Assembly: GCA_012514785.1 (NCBI GenBank)
Contig: JAAYZP010000426.1
Coordinates: forward strand, 1-13,042
DNA length: 13,042 bases
Source: Propionibacterium sp.
Lineage (GTDB): Bacteria > Actinomycetota > Actinomycetes > Propionibacteriales > Propionibacteriaceae
Direction: 5' to 3'
The position numbers and the translations under genes were made by a program. The notes beneath the pieces are model-generated. The model had not been told where the DNA came from. It saw only the letters and a list, made by a program, of their open reading frames with translations, and searched no databases. This document shows positions 12,215 through 13,042 of this stretch, piece after piece. Numbering within the stretch: the stretch's first letter is position 1; the number at the start of each line of letters is the position of its first letter.

Positions 12215-13042
12215 CTAGAGCTTGATGCCCAGGAGGGCGTCGATCGCGTCGGCCATCTCCCCCACGGCGGCGGCGTCGTCGGCGTCGATCGCCATGGACG
12301 CGGCCACCCAGGCGTCGACGGCGGCGAGTGCGGCGGGCGCGTCGAGGTCGGTGCGCAGCGCGGTGCGCATGGCGGCGATCGTCGTGGCGGCGGGCAGCGC
12401 GGCAGGGTTGTTCAGCATCCCGCGCCACTGCTCGAGCCGCTGCTCGGCGGCCGTGAGCTTCTCCGGCGTCCACTCCCAGTCGGCGCGGTAGTGGTTGTCG
12501 AGCAGCGCGAGGCGGATGGCCATCGGGTCCGCGCCCTGCTTGCGGAGGCGGGAGACGAGTTCGAGGTTGCCCTTCGACTTGCTCATCTTCTCGCCGTCGA
12601 GCGCGACGAGGCCCGAGTGGACGTAGGTGCGCGCGAAGGGGCGGCCCGTCAGCGCGAAGGCCTCGGCGGCACACATCTCGTGGTGCGGGAAGACGAGGTC
12701 GCGGCCGCCGCCCTGGATATCGAACTCCGGGCCGAGGTGCTTCAGCGACATGGCGACGCACTCGATGTGCCAGCCGGGGCGTCCGGCGCCGAGCGACGAC
12801 TCCCAGGAGGGTTCCTCGTCGCGGGCGAAGCGCCACAGCAGTGGGTCGAGGGGGTGGGACTTGCCGGGGCGGTCAGGGTCGCCGCCGTTCTCGCGCGAGC
12901 TCGCGACCATCTCGTCCTCGGTGAATCGGCTGATGCTGCCGAAGCCGTCAACCTCGGTGGTCTTGAAGTACCAGTCGGGGTACTCGGGGTCGTCCACCTG
13001 GTAGACCAGCCCGGTATCCGCGAGCTGCTCGATGATCTCGAC
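12215..13042 (-). CDS. mshC: Mycothiol cysteine ligase, 5' end missing
   Basis: MshC joins L-cysteine, using ATP, to the amine of 1D-myo-inositol 2-amino-2-deoxy-alpha-D-glucopyranoside in mycothiol synthesis. The frame is open to the window edge, so about 135 N-terminal residues with the HIGH-like motif are missing; 275 residues are visible. It is a class I cysteinyl-tRNA synthetase relative. GRPGWHIEC supplies a zinc-ligand Cys, FPHHE supplies further zinc ligands, and KMSKSKGN is at about 12,566-12,589. I call MshC rather than cysS because the C-terminus is short, lacking the synthetase's anticodon-binding region. The specific stretches DIQGGGRDLVFPHHE and LLDNHYRADWEWT match the MshC pattern, and mshC-his linkage is also seen in mycobacteria. 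An in-frame GTG at 12997 is internal. Confidence 0.9.
   Translation of the reverse strand, partial: VEIIEQLADTGLVYQVDDPEYPDWYFKTTEVDGFGSISRFTEDEMVASSRENGGDPDRPGKSHPLDPLLWRFARDEEPSWESSLGAGRPGWHIECVAMSLKHLGPEFDIQGGGRDLVFPHHEMCAAEAFALTGRPFARTYVHSGLVALDGEKMSKSKGNLELVSRLRKQGADPMAIRLALLDNHYRADWEWTPEKLTAAEQRLEQWRGMLNNPAALPAATTIAAMRTALRTDLDAPAALAAVDAWVAASMAIDADDAAAVGEMADAIDALLGIKL

Noticed and set aside
11136..12218. Plus-strand open frame of 360 codons antisense to hisG and hisE
   Set aside because: Its composition is GC-bias shadow (His/Asp/Gly/Val repeats), with no ribosome binding site or domain; hisG and hisE on the other strand are unambiguous.
12215..13042. cysS (cysteinyl-tRNA synthetase) instead of mshC
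   Set aside because: The family motifs are shared, but the C-terminus is too short for CysS and the his-operon context and specific residues fit MshC better.
1..13042. CRISPR arrays, tRNA genes, insertion sequences, toxin-antitoxin pairs, defence genes
   Set aside because: No direct-repeat/spacer pattern, tRNA-like cloverleaf, transposase or defence domain was seen in either strand.

Overview
This window is GC-rich, densely packed bacterial chromosome from an actinomycete. The best evidence is mshC (mycothiol biosynthesis, restricted to Actinobacteria) linked to hisE-hisG, a two-CxxC insert in PheS, and TANNNT -10 boxes placed 6-7 nt before start codons (leaderless genes). The gene set resembles Propionibacteriaceae or Nocardioidaceae, but that finer placement is from memory and tentative. 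I see no tRNA or rRNA genes, CRISPR arrays, insertion sequences or prophage genes. Most of the window is housekeeping; the unusual signals lie in the non-coding stretches.

Layout: (1) Bases 1-2084, plus strand: the end of a branched-chain amino-acid ABC transporter operon, livG (5' end outside the window), livF, and a soluble CBS-CBS-ACT protein one base behind livF. (2) 2085-2283: a convergent intergenic region packed with tandem and inverted copies of a roughly 27-30 bp repeat plus a separate palindrome. (3) 2284-8054, minus strand: an uninterrupted translation operon read as infC-rpmI-rplT-trmH-like-pheS-pheT. It appears to start from a promoter near 8231-8259 with a leader of about 170 nt holding a terminator-like hairpin, and infC appears to start at an ATC codon. 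(4) 8270-10539: short genes of mixed orientation: a CoA-binding protein (minus), a TetR regulator (plus), an SseB-domain protein (minus) and a small membrane protein (plus). (5) 10564-13042, minus strand: mshC (5' end outside the window), hisE, hisG and a membrane-anchored PH-domain protein, tightly spaced as one operon.

How the genes fit together: the Liv ATPases drive amino-acid uptake, and the CBS-ACT protein could report nucleotide and amino-acid status to them. The infC-to-pheT block makes an initiation factor, two large-subunit ribosomal proteins, a 2'-O-ribose RNA methyltransferase and both subunits of phenylalanyl-tRNA synthetase, so leader control would affect all six. The last operon joins one mycothiol step to the first two steps of histidine synthesis. 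I did not find a clear new multi-gene defence or mobile system. The best candidates for undescribed biology are the infC leader, the repeat cluster after pheT, and the 16-bp palindrome in the divergent promoter near position 10,006.
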